A stretch of DNA of 46,254 nt. Source: Polaribacter sp. Lineage in GTDB: Bacteria; Bacteroidota; Bacteroidia; Flavobacteriales; Flavobacteriaceae. The notes beneath the pieces were generated by a model that was given only the letters and a program-made list of their open reading frames with translations, did no database searches and was not told the origin of the DNA. Positions 37,378 to 46,254 of this stretch are shown here, piece by piece; positions within the stretch are counted from its first letter, which is position 1; each line of letters opens with the position of its first letter. The stretch is taken from NCBI GenBank assembly GCA_030731625.1, contig JANQTQ010000129.1:1679-47932 (forward strand), in the 5' to 3' direction. The translations under genes and the position numbers were made by a program.

Positions 37378-38061
37378 TTAGCTTTTAAAGCTCACGATTC
37401 CGCAATCTAGTTCAAAAATTTGACCAGAAATAGAACGTGCTTTATCAGAAATTAAAAAAGTAGCCATGTCAGCAACTTCGTCTGGATGTAAGAATTTTTT
37501 AAGAGGATGACGTTCTGTGATGCTCTCAATCATTTTTTCGTTTCTTAGCAGTTTTGCAGCCAAATCTGTATCGGTAACAGTTGGTGCAATTGCATTTACT
37601 CTTATGGTTGGGGCTAATTCTGCGCCTAAAGATTTTGTTAAACCTTCCACGCCAGATTTTGCTGCGGCTACACTTGCATGAAAAGGCATTCCTAGTTTTG
37701 CTGCAACGGTACTAAATAATAAAATAGAAGGATTCGTCCCTTTTTTTAGAGCTGGTAAAAAATGTTGAATAGCTTTTACAGCAGAAATTACATTTATTTC
37801 AAAATCTGTTCTAAAATCGTCTAAACTTAATCTAGAAATAGGTTTTAAATTGATGCTACCTGGGCAATAAATAAGTGTATCTATTTGCTCAATTATAGGT
37901 AATTCATCAGAAAGGATGTCACAAGAAAAATGAGTAAGATTTTTATGAGAAAGTAGAGGAACTGATCTACTTATGTTTATTACTTGGTTACTATCAACCA
38001 AAGATTTAACGATTGCACTTCCAATTCCTTTACTACCTCCAATTACTACTATTTTTTTCAT
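37378..38061 (-). CDS. SDR family oxidoreductase
   Basis: 227 aa; 'VIGGSKGIGSAIVKSL', 'HASVAAAKSGVEGLTKSLGAELAP', 'ISGQIFELDCG'. Confidence 0.9.
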   Translation of the reverse strand: MKKIVVIGGSKGIGSAIVKSLVDSNQVINISRSVPLLSHKNLTHFSCDILSDELPIIEQIDTLIYCPGSINLKPISRLSLDDFRTDFEINVISAVKAIQHFLPALKKGTNPSILLFSTVAAKLGMPFHASVAAAKSGVEGLTKSLGAELAPTIRVNAIAPTVTDTDLAAKLLRNEKMIESITERHPLKKFLHPDEVADMATFLISDKARSISGQIFELDCGIVSFKS

Positions 38062-38067
38062 GTTGCT

Positions 38068-38283
38068 TTATGGTCTTCCTTTCAAGCGCTTTTCTATTTT
38101 CTGTTTTACAGCAGTTAAACGCTTCATAAGATCCATCATTTCTGGATCTTTTTCTGATTTATATACTTCGTTAAGTTCGAGAATAAGTGATTTTACTTCT
38201 CTTGATGCTAAAATTCTGTCGCTAGTGGTTTTAAATGAGAATTTTCTGTTCTCAAATTCTATAGCTCTTTCAATTAAATTCAT
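38068..38283 (-). CDS. Small conserved helical protein, tandem paralog A
   Basis: 71 aa; 52/71 identical by hand count to 38361..38588. Confidence 0.7.
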   Translation of the reverse strand: MNLIERAIEFENRKFSFKTTSDRILASREVKSLILELNEVYKSEKDPEMMDLMKRLTAVKQKIEKRLKGRP

Positions 38284-38360
38284 TTCTTGTTTTTTCCTAA
38301 AATTTACTAATCTGTGAATATAATTATAAAAGTTAGAAAAGCAAGAAAAATTTTAGTTTA

Positions 38361-38588
38361 TTAAGAAGATGTTAACGGTTTTCCCTTTAATCGTTTCTCT
38401 ATACGTTGTTTAACGGATGTTAATCGTTTCATTATATCCATTATTTTCTTGTCTTTACTCTCTTTGTAAAGCTCATTTAAACTTAAAATTAAAGATTTTG
38501 CTTCTCTAGAAGCTAGAATTCTATCACTAGTTGTAGGAAACTTCATTTTTCTGTTCTCGAATTCTAAGGCTTTTTTAATTAATTCCAT
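38361..38588 (-). CDS. Small conserved helical protein, tandem paralog B
   Basis: 75 aa; shares TTSDRILASRE...KSLIL.LNE..YK and IEKRLKG with paralog A. Confidence 0.7.
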   Translation of the reverse strand: MELIKKALEFENRKMKFPTTSDRILASREAKSLILSLNELYKESKDKKIMDIMKRLTSVKQRIEKRLKGKPLTSS

Positions 38589-38591
38589 TAC

Positions 38592-39302
38592 TTAATAGTT
38601 TAGAGTGTTTTGTAATTCTGCTATTTTTTCTGATGTGTTAAAAACTCCACCAAAATAAGAAGTTACTGTAGATGATGTATCGTCTTTTACACCTCTAGAT
38701 GACACGCATAAATGTTTAGCGTCTATAATAACAGCAACATTTTCTGTTTCTAAAATCGATTTTAATTCTTCAGCAATTTGATTTGTTAAGCGTTCTTGTA
38801 CTTGTGGTCTTTTTGCGTAATATTCTACAATTCTATTTAATTTTGACAATCCAATTACTTTACCAGATGAAATGTAAGCTACATGCGCTTTACCTATAAT
38901 GGGTACAAAATGATGTTCACAATTAGAATAAAACGTAATATTTTTTTCAACCAACATTTGGTTGTATTTGTATTTATTATCAAACAAAGCAACTTTTGGT
39001 TTATTTGCAGGATTTAAACCAGAAAATATTTCTTCGATATACATTTTTGCAACTCTTTTTGGAGTTCCTTGTAAAGAGTCGTCGGTTAAATCTAAACCCA
39101 TTACATCCATAATTTGCGAAAAGAGTGCTGCTATTTTCTCTTGCTTTTCATCATCAGAAATATCAAAAGCAGTTGGTTTCATTGGCGTTTCTAAACCGGT
39201 ATATAAATGGTCGTCACCAACTTCATCAAATGTTAAACTGTTAAAAAAATGATTTTCTTTTTTTACTATTCCTTTTTTCTTACTTATTACTTCTGTAACC
39301 AT
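38592..39302 (-). CDS. folE: GTP cyclohydrolase I
   Basis: 'LQGTPKRVAKMYIEEIFSGL', 'ITFYSNCEHHFVPIIGKAHVAYI', 'KLNRIVEYYAKRPQVQERLTNQIA'. ATG at 39302 (MVTEVISKKK) preferred over 39428. Confidence 0.95.
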   Translation of the reverse strand: MVTEVISKKKGIVKKENHFFNSLTFDEVGDDHLYTGLETPMKPTAFDISDDEKQEKIAALFSQIMDVMGLDLTDDSLQGTPKRVAKMYIEEIFSGLNPANKPKVALFDNKYKYNQMLVEKNITFYSNCEHHFVPIIGKAHVAYISSGKVIGLSKLNRIVEYYAKRPQVQERLTNQIAEELKSILETENVAVIIDAKHLCVSSRGVKDDTSSTVTSYFGGVFNTSEKIAELQNTLNY

Positions 39303-39360
39303 TGTTTTTCTTTTTAATGTGCTGTCATTAAGTACTCTAAACTTAAAAGCAAAGCACGTG

Positions 39361-39633
39361 TTATCTTTTTGATATAGAGTTGTTTGTAATTGTTCTTTGT
39401 CTAGAGCATTTAAATCTTCCTTTTTCAAATACTCTTAATTTGTCGTGTTTAGTTTTTCTTCCTTGCACTCTCGCTCTCCACATTTTAAAGCTTTTCAGCT
39501 TCATTTCTTTTCTCATTAAGTCGATAACATCTTGTTCTTTTAAACCAAATTGAAATTGTATGGCTTCAAAAGTAGTTCGGTCTTCCCAAGCCATTTCTAT
39601 AATTCTATCGACTGCTATACTATCTAATTGCAT
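39361..39633 (-). CDS. TIGR03643 family protein (DUF2805-like)
   Basis: 90 aa 'DRIIEMAWEDRTTFEAIQFQFGLKEQDVIDLMRKEMKLKSFKMWRARVQGRKTKHDKL...FKCSRQRTITNNSISKR'. Confidence 0.85.
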   Translation of the reverse strand: MQLDSIAVDRIIEMAWEDRTTFEAIQFQFGLKEQDVIDLMRKEMKLKSFKMWRARVQGRKTKHDKLRVFEKGRFKCSRQRTITNNSISKR

Positions 39634-39644
39634 TGGTAATGATT

Positions 39645-40079
39645 TTAATTATTGTTTTCGTAAAAAGAATAATTTTCTTCGTTTTCAACTTTTAGTTGTA
39701 AAATTCTGTCAAGAAATGTTTTGTTTTCTTTGTATAACTTGTCTGTTTTAAATCGAACATAATTTCCTTGTGCGTGAAGGCTGTAGCAGTTTGTTTTATA
39801 AATATGTAATTGATAAAACGGAATTGCCCAACTATAATTTTGTAATCCTTTATTAATGTGAATTATAATTCCTTTGCTTCTTAGCTCAATATTTCCGTAA
39901 TTCACATCGCTAACAGTATTCATATTGGTTTTAAAACCAATACTAACATCCTCAATTATCATTCTTTTTGAACCTGTTCCTTTTAATTTTATAGATTCAA
40001 AAAAAGAATACCGCTTGCCAATTAAGTTATTAATTGTTGCTTCTGCGTCTTTGTTTTTATATGTTGTGTTATAAAGCAT
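39645..40079 (-). CDS. Hypothetical protein
   Basis: Long ORF; ATG at 40079 (MLYNTTYKNKD) preferred, downstream of a TATATTTG box. No family recognised. Confidence 0.5.
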   Translation of the reverse strand: MLYNTTYKNKDAEATINNLIGKRYSFFESIKLKGTGSKRMIIEDVSIGFKTNMNTVSDVNYGNIELRSKGIIIHINKGLQNYSWAIPFYQLHIYKTNCYSLHAQGNYVRFKTDKLYKENKTFLDRILQLKVENEENYSFYENNN

Positions 40080-40105
40080 GCACAAATATACAAAAAAAAT
40101 AATTA

Positions 40106-40135
40106 TGTTTAACATTATTTAATTTAAGTTAAACA
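40106..40135. promoter_or_regulatory. Inverted repeat in promoter region (TGTTTAAC-n14-GTTAAACA)
   Basis: 8-bp perfect arms at 40106-40113 and 40128-40135, upstream of a TATATTTG box before the ATG at 40079. Confidence 0.35.
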
Positions 40136-40185
40136 AAAATTAACAAAACATTATAAATCGCTATTTATTAAGAATCTAGCTATTA

Positions 40186-41664
40186 TTACATGCTGTTTCG
40201 ATCGGTAATGGTGTGTTTCTTTAAAATTCTGAAGTTTTCGGACCGTACATCCGGATCTTTTTTCATTTCCCAAAGAATATCACTGGCTCTTTTTCTTGCC
40301 GAGTTGATATCTACAATTGGTTTTGGATAGTTTTCACCTAGTTTAAAATTGTTAAAAAGTTCATCTAACGGAGTCATTAAATAGGGTTCGTGTATAAATG
40401 CAATAGGTAAATCTGCCAATTCTGGACACCATTTTTTGATAAAAGTAGCATCCTCATCATGCGCTAGACTATTTTTTATAGGATTATAGATACGCAACGT
40501 GTTAATGCCAGTTTCACCAGCGCCCATTTGCAATTGTGGAAAATGAATGCCAGGTTCAAAATCTAAAAACATTTTTGATAAATGTTTGGAGGAAGCTTGC
40601 CAAGGTTGCCATAAAATATGCGTAAAAAACGATACTAACATGGCGCGCATTCTAAAATTTAAATATCCGGTTTCTATCAAACAACGCATACATGCATCAA
40701 TTAAAGGAAAACCCGTGTTTCCTTCTTCCCAAGCTTTTTGATATTCTGCAGAAATAGTTTTTTTTAATTTTTGATAGCCCATGTTTAAACTTGCATTTTC
40801 CATGGTATGTTCCATTTCAAACTTCTGAATAAAATGTGCTTGCCATCGCAGACGAGAAACAAAAGCGCCTAAAGATCTAGAATTTTCAGCATCTTTTACG
40901 GCACTTGCTTTATGATAAATTTGACGAATAGAAACATTTCCCCATGCAATATATGGCGATAATCTACTGCAACTTTCTCTAGCTAAAGCTGGTTTGGATA
41001 TGTTATGCATGTATTTTTCATAACGTTTTTCAAAAAAACTATTGGCATATCTCCAAGCCATTTTTGTGCCTCCTTTTTGAAATACAGCCTGTTTTGGTGT
41101 TTTTAAATCTACAAGTTGAAAGTACTTTTCTAGCGAAGAAATCTCATCTATTGAAATAAATTTTTCTGATGCTAATTTGTTTTCAAATTGATAGTCAGAC
41201 ATATAATCTTCCCATTTTTCAAACCAATCTTCTCTAGTTAGCAAACCTCTTAAAATACCATTATTCTTATTTTCAATCCAATTTATTGAATTATTTCGGC
41301 AGTATCTTGTAAAAATTTTATCTCTGTTATACGTAATTAATAAACCAGTTTCTTGATGAGAAAAAACAGTATGAATTTTATATGTACTCAATAACTGATT
41401 AAATGCCGCCACAACTTCCGCCTGAACACATAAAATAGTTGTATTGTGTTTTTTTAAATCATCATTTAAATCTCTAATAGACTCTTTTATAAAGTTCCAG
41501 TGGCGTTCGTCATAATGCGAATCTTCGAGCAAAATATTTTCAAATACATACAAGAAAAGTGTCCGTTTATTAGATTGTAAAGCGTTGTAGATTGCCTCAT
41601 TATCTTGTAAACGCAAATCACGTTTTAACCAAACAACGTTTATTTCTTCTTTGTTAATATTCAT
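40186..41664 (-). CDS. Cryptochrome/photolyase family protein, subfamily unassigned
   Basis: 492 aa; 'INVVWLKRDLRLQDNEAIYNAL', 'WEEGNTGFPLIDACMRCLIETGYLNFRMRAMLVSFFTH', 'GINTLRIYNPIKNS'. Confidence 0.88.
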   Translation of the reverse strand: MNINKEEINVVWLKRDLRLQDNEAIYNALQSNKRTLFLYVFENILLEDSHYDERHWNFIKESIRDLNDDLKKHNTTILCVQAEVVAAFNQLLSTYKIHTVFSHQETGLLITYNRDKIFTRYCRNNSINWIENKNNGILRGLLTREDWFEKWEDYMSDYQFENKLASEKFISIDEISSLEKYFQLVDLKTPKQAVFQKGGTKMAWRYANSFFEKRYEKYMHNISKPALARESCSRLSPYIAWGNVSIRQIYHKASAVKDAENSRSLGAFVSRLRWQAHFIQKFEMEHTMENASLNMGYQKLKKTISAEYQKAWEEGNTGFPLIDACMRCLIETGYLNFRMRAMLVSFFTHILWQPWQASSKHLSKMFLDFEPGIHFPQLQMGAGETGINTLRIYNPIKNSLAHDEDATFIKKWCPELADLPIAFIHEPYLMTPLDELFNNFKLGENYPKPIVDINSARKRASDILWEMKKDPDVRSENFRILKKHTITDRNSM

Positions 41665-43186
41665 CTAAATGTTCGATTATATGTGTTGCTTTTTCTTTGA
41701 TTTTTACTCTTTCTTCGGATGACATTTTGTTTAACAAACTATACATCATTTTCATTCGAAAGTTACCCGATAATTGTGCTTGTTTTTCGTCTAAGAAATT
41801 CCAGTATAAGGTGTTAAAAGGACAAGCATCATCTTCAAATTTCTTTGTTTTTTTATAGACGCACGTATCACAATAGTTACTCATTTTACTGATGTAACTT
41901 CCGCTAGAAACATAGGGTTTTGTTGCAATTTTCCCACCATCAGCAAACTGACTCATTCCGCGTGTATTTGGCAACTGAACCCACTCAATAGCATCTACGT
42001 AAATACCTAAATACCATGCATCAATTTCATCGGGATCTATTTGTGCCAAAAGCGCAAAATTACCTGTAATCATTAATCGTTGAATATGGTGTGCATACCC
42101 GTTATTTAAAGAATTGGTTACAGCATTTTTAAGACAATTCATGTTGGTTTTTCCTGTCCAAAAAAAGCTAGGTAATTTATTTTTATTTTCTAGAAAGTTT
42201 TCTTTTTTGTAGGCTGGCATGAGCATCCAATACATTCCTCTCATATATTCTCGCCAACCTAAAATCTGTCTGATAAAACCTTCTACTTGCGATATATCTA
42301 TGTCATTTTCTTGCTTTCTGTAGGTTTCTAAAACTTTGGATATAATTTCTTTTGGAGAAATCATTTTAGTATTCATTGCAAAAGAAATTCTACTATGATA
42401 AAGATAAATTTTATCAGTATGCATTGCATCTTGATAATCGCCAAAATGAACCAATAAATGCTCGCAGAAATAAGCCAATTGAACTAAAGATTGTTTTCTA
42501 GAAATAGGATATTCAAAATATTTAGGATTGATATTTCCAATTGTATTGATTCCTGATTTTTCAATATCAGATATAATATCTTCAACATTGTTATCAAAAC
42601 AAATTTCTTGTGGAATTAAAGTTTCTCCTTTCCATTTTTTACGATTGCTCGCATCAAAATTCCATTTTCCTCCTTCGGGTTGATTATCAATAATTAAAAT
42701 TTGATGTTTTTTACGCATTTGGCGATAAAAATTCTCCATCAAAAATTGTTTCTTTCCTTTAAAGAAAGTTTGTAAATCTTCTCTTTCTGTATAAAAATGT
42801 TCCGTCGAAAATACTTCAGATTTAATGGATAAGTTTTTACAAAAATCAGTTAATTGACTGTCTAAACGATATTCATCCGGAGCTAAATACTCAAACGTAT
42901 CGATATTATTTTCTTTAATTAAAAGTGATAAGTTTTCTACTAAACTTTGTGTGTTTTGTGCGTCATTAATATCAAAATAAATAACAGTATGATTTGCTTT
43001 TTGTAATTCTTGTGCAAAGTTTCTCATCGCAGCAAAAAAGCCAACCACTTTTTGAATATGATGCGTTACATAATCTGTTTCTTGTCTCATTTCAAACAGA
43101 CAGTAGATTACATTCTTATCGGTTTTAGAAAACCAAGAATGTTCGCTATTTAGTTGATCTCCTAATAGTAAACGTAATTTTTTCAT
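41654..43186 (-). CDS. FeS-BCP / PhrB-like (6-4) photolyase-family protein
   Basis: 510 aa; N-terminal 'LRLLLGDQLNSEHSWF'; FeS cysteines 'NYCDTCVYKKTKKFEDDACPFNTLYWNFL' plus 'MNCLKNAV'. Confidence 0.92.
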   Translation of the reverse strand: MKKLRLLLGDQLNSEHSWFSKTDKNVIYCLFEMRQETDYVTHHIQKVVGFFAAMRNFAQELQKANHTVIYFDINDAQNTQSLVENLSLLIKENNIDTFEYLAPDEYRLDSQLTDFCKNLSIKSEVFSTEHFYTEREDLQTFFKGKKQFLMENFYRQMRKKHQILIIDNQPEGGKWNFDASNRKKWKGETLIPQEICFDNNVEDIISDIEKSGINTIGNINPKYFEYPISRKQSLVQLAYFCEHLLVHFGDYQDAMHTDKIYLYHSRISFAMNTKMISPKEIISKVLETYRKQENDIDISQVEGFIRQILGWREYMRGMYWMLMPAYKKENFLENKNKLPSFFWTGKTNMNCLKNAVTNSLNNGYAHHIQRLMITGNFALLAQIDPDEIDAWYLGIYVDAIEWVQLPNTRGMSQFADGGKIATKPYVSSGSYISKMSNYCDTCVYKKTKKFEDDACPFNTLYWNFLDEKQAQLSGNFRMKMMYSLLNKMSSEERVKIKEKATHIIEHLDEY

Positions 43187-43187
43187 G

Positions 43188-44498
43188 TTAAAATAATGTT
43201 TTTACCAACCACATCTTTCTAAATTTATAATCGCCATCATAACGTTCTGCTTGCAACTGTGTATTAAATTTTCGATCTCTTGGATCATTCCCAACGCCTG
43301 CAACATACATCCAGTTTCCGTAGTTGCTATGCACATCAAAGTCGATCAACATAGATTCAAAATAAGCTGCACCAATTCGCCAATCTAACAATAATTCTTT
43401 GGCAAAATAAGAAGCCACGTTTTGTCTTCCTCTATTGCTCATCCAGCCAGTTTCTTTAAATTCGATCATATTAGCGTTTACAAAATCGTCTTTGGTTTCG
43501 CCGTTAATCCATTGATCGATTAACTTTTTATCAGAATTCCAATGATAATTTTTGTCTAAAATTCCACCAATTTTAAAGATTTTAGCACCATGTTTTAACG
43601 AAATATATTTAAAATAATCTCTCCAAATCAATTCGAAAATCACCCAATAAGTCGATTCATTTGCACCAAATTCTTTTTCGTATGCTTTTATATTCCAATA
43701 AATAGTTTTTGCTGATAAACTACCGTTTGCCAACCAAGGCGAGAACTTTGTAGCGTAATCTAACCCAACTAAACCGTTTCTTGTTTTTTTATAAAAACCT
43801 ACTTTTTTACTTTCAAATAGATAATAATTCAATCTTTTTAGAGCTTCTGATTCTCCCCCTAAAAAAGGAAACGCTGATTTTGGATGCGTTTCAAAACTCT
43901 TAAAACCTAAAGTTGAAATCGAAGGAATTGTAGTTTTGTTCTCAACTAAATTTGTAATTGGTAGTTTAGAAATTGAAACCTCCTCCTGAATTGCTACATA
44001 TTTCTCTAACTTCTTTCTGAATTGTGTAAATACATCAGGAATATTGCTAAAATTAGTGGATACGGTTTCTGGGTGATATAAAAATTGATCATACGTTTCA
44101 ATAAATTTCACATCCGCAGAAAGTGTTTTTTTGATCAACTCATTAGTATCAATTTCTTCTTGTGTCCATTCTTTTTGCGTGTAGATGGCATCCACTAAAA
44201 GGTCATCGCACAACAAAGAAATTTTATGTTCTGGAGCGTCCAAATAGGTGAGGAGTGTGATGTTTAAATCGGCTAAATTTTTCTTTAAATCGGTAATTGT
44301 TTCGATTAGAAATTTAGCTCTAAACTTGGCTGTTTTTTGAAATCCGAATGCAGCTGTTTTAAAATTTTTAGGATCAAAAAAATACACCGCAACTACTTTT
44401 TCATGCTTTTCAATGGCATTTTTAAGTGAAGCATTATCTTGCGTTCGTAAATTATTACGAAACCATATTAAACCGGTACTGTTTTGTTTCTTCTGCAT
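43188..44498 (-). CDS. DASH-type cryptochrome
   Basis: 436 aa; '[19 protein letters not shown]', '[80 protein letters not shown]'. Confidence 0.95.
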   Translation of the reverse strand: MQKKQNSTGLIWFRNNLRTQDNASLKNAIEKHEKVVAVYFFDPKNFKTAAFGFQKTAKFRAKFLIETITDLKKNLADLNITLLTYLDAPEHKISLLCDDLLVDAIYTQKEWTQEEIDTNELIKKTLSADVKFIETYDQFLYHPETVSTNFSNIPDVFTQFRKKLEKYVAIQEEVSISKLPITNLVENKTTIPSISTLGFKSFETHPKSAFPFLGGESEALKRLNYYLFESKKVGFYKKTRNGLVGLDYATKFSPWLANGSLSAKTIYWNIKAYEKEFGANESTYWVIFELIWRDYFKYISLKHGAKIFKIGGILDKNYHWNSDKKLIDQWINGETKDDFVNANMIEFKETGWMSNRGRQNVASYFAKELLLDWRIGAAYFESMLIDFDVHSNYGNWMYVAGVGNDPRDRKFNTQLQAERYDGDYKFRKMWLVKTLF

Positions 44499-44608
44499 TT
44501 TTCGCTACAATATTTTACGTTTTCCCAATTCTTTTCCCATTTTTTTCGCCATGTAAACGGACGATTGCAAACAGGGCAATTTTTTGTAGGAAGCTGTTCT
44601 TTTTTCAA
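44468..44608 (-). CDS. DUF2256-like small zinc-finger protein (46 aa), absent from the ORF track; likely TTG start
   Basis: Hand translation: [50 protein letters not shown]...YCSEKC; overlaps the DASH cryptochrome start. Confidence 0.82.
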   Translation of the reverse strand: MKKEQLPTKNCPVCNRPFTWRKKWEKNWENVKYCSEKCRRNKTVPV

Positions 44609-44610
44609 AA

Positions 44611-46032
44611 TTATTTGTTGATGTTGTTGATCATTCCGTTAAAAACAAACCAATGAAAAGGCATCACCGAATACCAATACAATCTTCCAGCCAACCCGTG
44701 CGGTCTAAAAGTTGCCGTTTGATATAAAACTCCGTCTTCAATTCTAAATTCTAACCAAGCTTCACCTGGTAAAATCATTTCTGCATAGAGTAGTAGTTTG
44801 CCTTTTTCTTTATCCGCATAAATAACGCGCCAAAAATCTAAAGCATCGCCAGCATTTAATTCTGATGGATGTCTTCTTCCTCTTCGTAAACCTGCACCCC
44901 CAAAAATCTGATCTACAAAACCACGAATTTTCCAAAGAAAGGTTCCGTAATACCAACCAGTTTCGCCACCAATAGACCAAATTTTGTTTAATACAATTTC
45001 TTTGTTTTTAACCTTGCGTTTTTTAAAATCTTTGAAACAACCATATTCTGGAACATTGATAAATTCGTGCACATAGTTTTTTAGTTTTCCACTGCTGATG
45101 TAAGAATCTTTCCAGCTAGAAATAATACTATTTTGTTCAATTTTTTTAAAAGCTAACTCAACCGCTTCCTTGTAAGACATTGGATTGATATCTAATATTT
45201 TATTAATATCACTTTTATTTCCAATAACTTCTACGCCCATCGAATTTACCAAAGTACGCGCCAATTTATACGAAGTTGAAGTAACAAAATAGAGCCAATA
45301 CGAAGACAATCCTGGAGTCATCACCGGAATCGTAACAATCCATCTTTTTAATTTTCGCACTTCTGCAAATTGCAATAACATGGTTTTGTAGGTCATTATT
45401 TCAGGACCAAAAATATCATAAGAAGTATTGTATAATTCTTTTTTATCTAAAGCTTTGTGTAAAAAGGATAACACATCTCTAATGGATAAAGGTTGGGTTT
45501 TTGTGTTTAGCCATTTAGGCGTTATCATGAATGGCAATTTTTCTACGATATCTCTTATAATTTCAAAAGATGAACTTCCAGAACCCACAATAATTCCTGC
45601 TTTAAAAGTAGTTAAAGCGTACTTTTTTGACGCCAACGCTTCTTCTACATTTTTTCTAGATAATAAGTGTTTAGATAGTTTTGTGTCATTCGTTATTCCG
45701 CTTAAATAAATAACTTGTTTTATCGATGTGTTTTCTGCAAAACGTTTAAAATTAAATGCACACTTTTCTTCTAAAACATGAAATTCTTTTGCTGAATTAG
45801 ACATGGAATGTATCAAGTAATACGCTGCATCAATATCCTTCGGAATTGATTCTAATGAAGCGTCACTTAAAAAATCAGCTTCAACAAGCGTTATATTTTT
45901 TTGATCTTTGTAATAATTTTGAGCTCTTTTTTTATCTCTAACAGGGCACACAATTGTATGACCATCATTTAATAATAACGGAATTAAGCGTTTGCCAATA
46001 TAGCCAGTTGCGCCTGTTACAAGAATTTTCAT
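44611..46032 (-). CDS. SDR/NAD(P)-binding protein with C-terminal DUF2867
   Basis: 473 aa; '[23 protein letters not shown]', C-terminal '[48 protein letters not shown]...[10 protein letters not shown]'. Confidence 0.92.
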   Translation of the reverse strand: MKILVTGATGYIGKRLIPLLLNDGHTIVCPVRDKKRAQNYYKDQKNITLVEADFLSDASLESIPKDIDAAYYLIHSMSNSAKEFHVLEEKCAFNFKRFAENTSIKQVIYLSGITNDTKLSKHLLSRKNVEEALASKKYALTTFKAGIIVGSGSSSFEIIRDIVEKLPFMITPKWLNTKTQPLSIRDVLSFLHKALDKKELYNTSYDIFGPEIMTYKTMLLQFAEVRKLKRWIVTIPVMTPGLSSYWLYFVTSTSYKLARTLVNSMGVEVIGNKSDINKILDINPMSYKEAVELAFKKIEQNSIISSWKDSYISSGKLKNYVHEFINVPEYGCFKDFKKRKVKNKEIVLNKIWSIGGETGWYYGTFLWKIRGFVDQIFGGAGLRRGRRHPSELNAGDALDFWRVIYADKEKGKLLLYAEMILPGEAWLEFRIEDGVLYQTATFRPHGLAGRLYWYSVMPFHWFVFNGMINNINK

Positions 46033-46038
46033 GGGATG

Positions 46039-46254
46039 TTATTTTAATTTTTTTGGTCGTTGATAGGTGAGTTGCTTTTTGAATTTAGGAATTGCATAGG
46101 TATCTAAACCGTTGATAGTAACCACATTTCCTTTTGATAAATTAATTAAACCATCTTCTTGAAGCAATTCATCTTTAATATACAATTCTTCTATTTGAGC
46201 AACTACTAAAAGCACATCATTAGAGGGTACATACACTTCTTCTACAAATTTCAT
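46039..46254 (-). CDS. Flavin reductase family protein, C-terminal part (5' end beyond window)
   Basis: 71 aa reading to the window edge: 'VVAQIEELYIKDELLQEDGLINLSKGNVVTINGLDTYAIP'. Confidence 0.6.
   Translation of the reverse strand: MKFVEEVYVPSNDVLLVVAQIEELYIKDELLQEDGLINLSKGNVVTINGLDTYAIPKFKKQLTYQRPKKLK

Noticed and set aside
39047-39055. TTGCAACTC match to the phasin-promoter half-site
   Set aside because: Inside the folE coding sequence, single half-site; treated as chance and used as a caution for other single half-sites.
1-46254. CRISPR arrays, transposases, integrases, phage genes
   Set aside because: No regularly spaced direct repeats of CRISPR size and no recognisable mobile-element protein in the ORF track.

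Overview
This is an AT-rich chromosomal segment from a Bacteroidota/Flavobacteriia-like genome (T9SS genes, TAnnTTTG -7 boxes, CBU_0592, Lacal_2735 and TIGR03643-type proteins). It has three parts. (1) About 1-22 kb is mostly ordinary: a 3' partial porU, porV, cdd, truncated hemoglobin, KAS III, guaA, a LysM/PBP1 protein, CcsBA, a PL6-type alginate lyase, a mutA/mutB pair whose MutB lacks the B12 domain, ftsB-like and udk. (2) About 20.7-34.0 kb is a compact locus that looks like a neutral-lipid storage (triacylglycerol/wax ester) system. It has a WS/DGAT with a C-terminal SCP2-like extension, two serine hydrolases, a PlsB-HAD-PlsC triple fusion, GpsA, a BTAD regulator, a coiled-coil protein, three paralogous phasin-like proteins (one fused to a histone-H1-like Lys/Ala-rich linker and an HhH domain), a TetR regulator and an ABC1 kinase. 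Two of the phasin-like genes share the same promoter architecture (an 11-bp-period GAGTTGCAA direct repeat 8 bp from the -7 box), and an inverted half-site lies upstream of WS/DGAT. (3) About 34.4-46.3 kb is a photobiology/oxidative-stress island: four photolyase/cryptochrome paralogs, FolE, TIGR03643, DUF2256 (missed by the ORF track), TspO, SRPBCC, glutathione peroxidase, SDRs, a tandem pair of small paralogous proteins, and a flavin-reductase fragment. The lipid-storage locus is the best candidate for an undescribed system. All family calls are from reading motifs by eye; no database search was run.
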